DNA of 64,000 bases from Aeromicrobium tamlense (GTDB lineage: Bacteria > Actinomycetota > Actinomycetes > Propionibacteriales > Nocardioidaceae), in assembly GCF_013408555.1 (NCBI RefSeq), contig NZ_JACBZN010000001.1:1364001-1428000 (forward strand). The letters are read 5' to 3'. The translations under genes were made by a program, and so were the position numbers. Each line of letters starts with the position of its first letter. Position 1 is the first letter of the stretch. This document shows positions 63,062 to 64,000 of this stretch, one piece after another. The notes below the pieces were generated by a model. That model made no database searches. It saw nothing but the letters and a program-made list of their open reading frames with translations, and was not told the origin of the DNA.

Positions 63062-63258
63062 GGTGACTCCTCCTCGCTCTCGTCGTGCTTGGGCCACGCG
63101 CGGTCCGTCGCCATCTCAAGCAGTCCGAACTCGATCGCGAGCCACGTCACGAGGAAGATGACGGCCGCGACCACCAGTCCGGTGCGGGCCTCGACGACGA
63201 ACGCCACCAGCATCGTCGGGATCGTGAGTACGCAGAGCGCCTTGAGCACGAACCCCAT
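63058..63258 (-). CDS. Small membrane protein, hypothetical
   Basis: A 66-residue protein with two hydrophobic segments (LKALCVLTIPTMLVAFVV and GLVVAAVIFLVTWLAIEFGL) and an acidic tail ending in DESEEESP. It has no recognisable family. ATG 63258 lies 6 nt after GAAACT, a leaderless-type promoter, making it the first gene of the unit. The next gene starts within its stop codon. Confidence 0.6.
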   Translation of the reverse strand: MGFVLKALCVLTIPTMLVAFVVEARTGLVVAAVIFLVTWLAIEFGLLEMATDRAWPKHDESEEESP

Positions 63259-63342
63259 GCCTCGAGTTTCCCAGCGAACGCCTGCGCCGTCCGCGGTTAC
63301 TCCAGATCGCGACCGCTCGGCTCGATAGATCCCGATTGTCGC

Positions 63343-63852
63343 TCAGTTGTGCCTGGGCGTCCCGATGGGGCTTGCATGCATCCGTGCCGCCGCCTGCGAG
63401 GTCTGACGAATGACGGCGTCGGGTGTGATCGGCGCTGGCCAGAGCTGTAGCAGGTACCGGTCAGGGCCCAACTCCGCCGACGGGAGCTCTCGTGCCTCGT
63501 CGAGTCCGGAAGCGTGGAGGCGCGCCCGATGAGGACCACTGGCTGGCAGTGGAACGTCCCGCCAGTCGTCGAAGGTCGCTAGAACGATGTCCCCGGCTGG
63601 AACGTCGATCGACACCTCGACCACGTCCTCCCACGACTCGTCGAGGGACGGCTCGCTGTCGAGCCAGTCGATCGCGAACCGGATGCCGCCCGTGTGGAGG
63701 CCGATGAGAAAGACGAGCTGCCCGGCGGTCTTCGCGCCACAGAGTCCGTTCCGCTGACCTGCCATGTCGAGCTCAGCAGGGTCGTCGCCACGCTCCTGAA
63801 GATGGCCAAAACCGTAGTGAACCTCAATAGTCCCGTCGAACACCAGCGTCAT
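63343..63852 (-). CDS. Hypothetical protein
   Basis: A 169-residue soluble protein of unknown function. It looks beta-rich: TLVFDGTIEVHYGFGHL at the start, LVFLIGLHTGGIRFAIDWL near 45-63, DIVLATFDDWRDVPLPA near 88 and DRYLLQLWPAPITPDAV near 132. The last block resembles the ends of small proteins annotated as ComJ-like or as immunity-type proteins, but I cannot confirm this. ATG 63852 follows GACCAT by 6 nt. Codon use is less GC-rich than its neighbours in places, for example around 63720-63840, hinting at later acquisition. Confidence 0.58.
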   Translation of the reverse strand: MTLVFDGTIEVHYGFGHLQERGDDPAELDMAGQRNGLCGAKTAGQLVFLIGLHTGGIRFAIDWLDSEPSLDESWEDVVEVSIDVPAGDIVLATFDDWRDVPLPASGPHRARLHASGLDEARELPSAELGPDRYLLQLWPAPITPDAVIRQTSQAAARMHASPIGTPRHN

Positions 63853-63988
63853 GGCTGAATGGTCGCACGGACGTCAGTGTCGCGGGGATGACGCGGAGTT
63901 GGAGGCCCGCTGCCCTCGGATTCCAGTGCGATCGACCCTCGTGCAGCCGCCCCGGACCGGTGTCCGAGGGTCTCACTAGGTTCGGTGC
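63853..63988. other. Intergenic region with a repeat of the HNH-gene leader
   Basis: The right half (from about 63933) aligns closely with 3895-3951. It shares TCGTGCAG, GGTGTC, an AGG-rich stretch, and TAGGTT exactly 6 nt before the ATG. The left half holds only the divergent promoter of the hypothetical gene. Confidence 0.6.
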
Positions 63989-64000
63989 ATGACCTCGGAA
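63989..64000 (+). CDS. Start of a CDS cut by the window edge, possibly a second DUF222/HNH gene
   Basis: Only four codons (M-T-S-E) are visible. The gene is inferred from the leader, which matches that of the DUF222/HNH gene at 3952 in sequence, -10 hexamer TAGGTT and spacing. The product is a guess by that similarity. Confidence 0.35.

Overview
The window is about 70% GC, densely packed, and rich in 1-4 nt gene overlaps (ATGA/GTGA) and GTG starts. It encodes an F420-type oxidoreductase, a DUF222/13E12 HNH protein, an amtB-glnB-glnD nitrogen cluster and an MsiK-like sugar ATPase. Together these point to a chromosome of a high-GC actinobacterium, most likely Nocardioidaceae (Aeromicrobium/Nocardioides-like; inference). 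I see no prophage, insertion sequence or CRISPR array. No gene-free stretch exceeds about 160 bp.

Layout: 1-2.9 kb holds a phosphoribosyltransferase (cut by the edge), an SGNH hydrolase, a hypothetical gene and tRNA-Pro(GGG). 2.9-6.3 kb holds L-lactate dehydrogenase, an HNH protein and a glutaminase-STAS fusion. 6.3-13.1 kb holds der, a heterodimeric ABC exporter and gluconate uptake/phosphorylation. 13.2-29.6 kb is a core block on the minus strand: ffh, glnD, glnB, amtB, ftsY, cydC, cydD, cydB, cydA, a hotdog thioesterase and smc. The SRP pair (ffh, ftsY) and smc are here interleaved with nitrogen sensing and a complete cytochrome bd locus.

29.6-36 kb holds a small coiled-coil protein, nagA, two PH-domain membrane proteins, dusB, a lipoprotein and glycyl-tRNA synthetase. 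36.1-44.5 kb is an aminosugar operon: ROK repressor, solute-binding lipoprotein, two permeases, cytoplasmic GH3 hexosaminidase, ROK kinase, nagB and the transporter ATPase. With nagA it takes imported GlcNAc-containing sugars to fructose-6-phosphate. 44.5-47.5 kb is znuACB-zur, driven by a promoter buried in two Zur boxes. 47.5-57.3 kb is mixed metabolism: GNAT, PfkB kinase, VOC protein, F420 oxidoreductase, M15 lipoprotein, Na+/H+ antiporter, two methyltransferases and a PLP decarboxylase. Two large palindromes lie within it.

57.3-61.8 kb carries the most notable system: pnkp-hen1, the bacterial RNA end-healing, 2'-O-methylating and sealing cassette, overlapping by 4 nt. Divergent from it, across only 69 bp, is a 2H (LigT-like) RNA phosphoesterase-family gene. 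This is a candidate third component. The right end has a VOC protein, a three-gene operon of unrecognised small proteins, another hypothetical gene, and the first codons of a gene whose leader closely resembles that of the HNH protein at 3.9 kb.

Across the window many genes have a TANNNT-like -10 hexamer exactly 6-7 nt before the start codon and no Shine-Dalgarno sequence. This suggests widespread leaderless transcription, and I used it to choose several starts (der, hen1, smc, ftsY, znuA).
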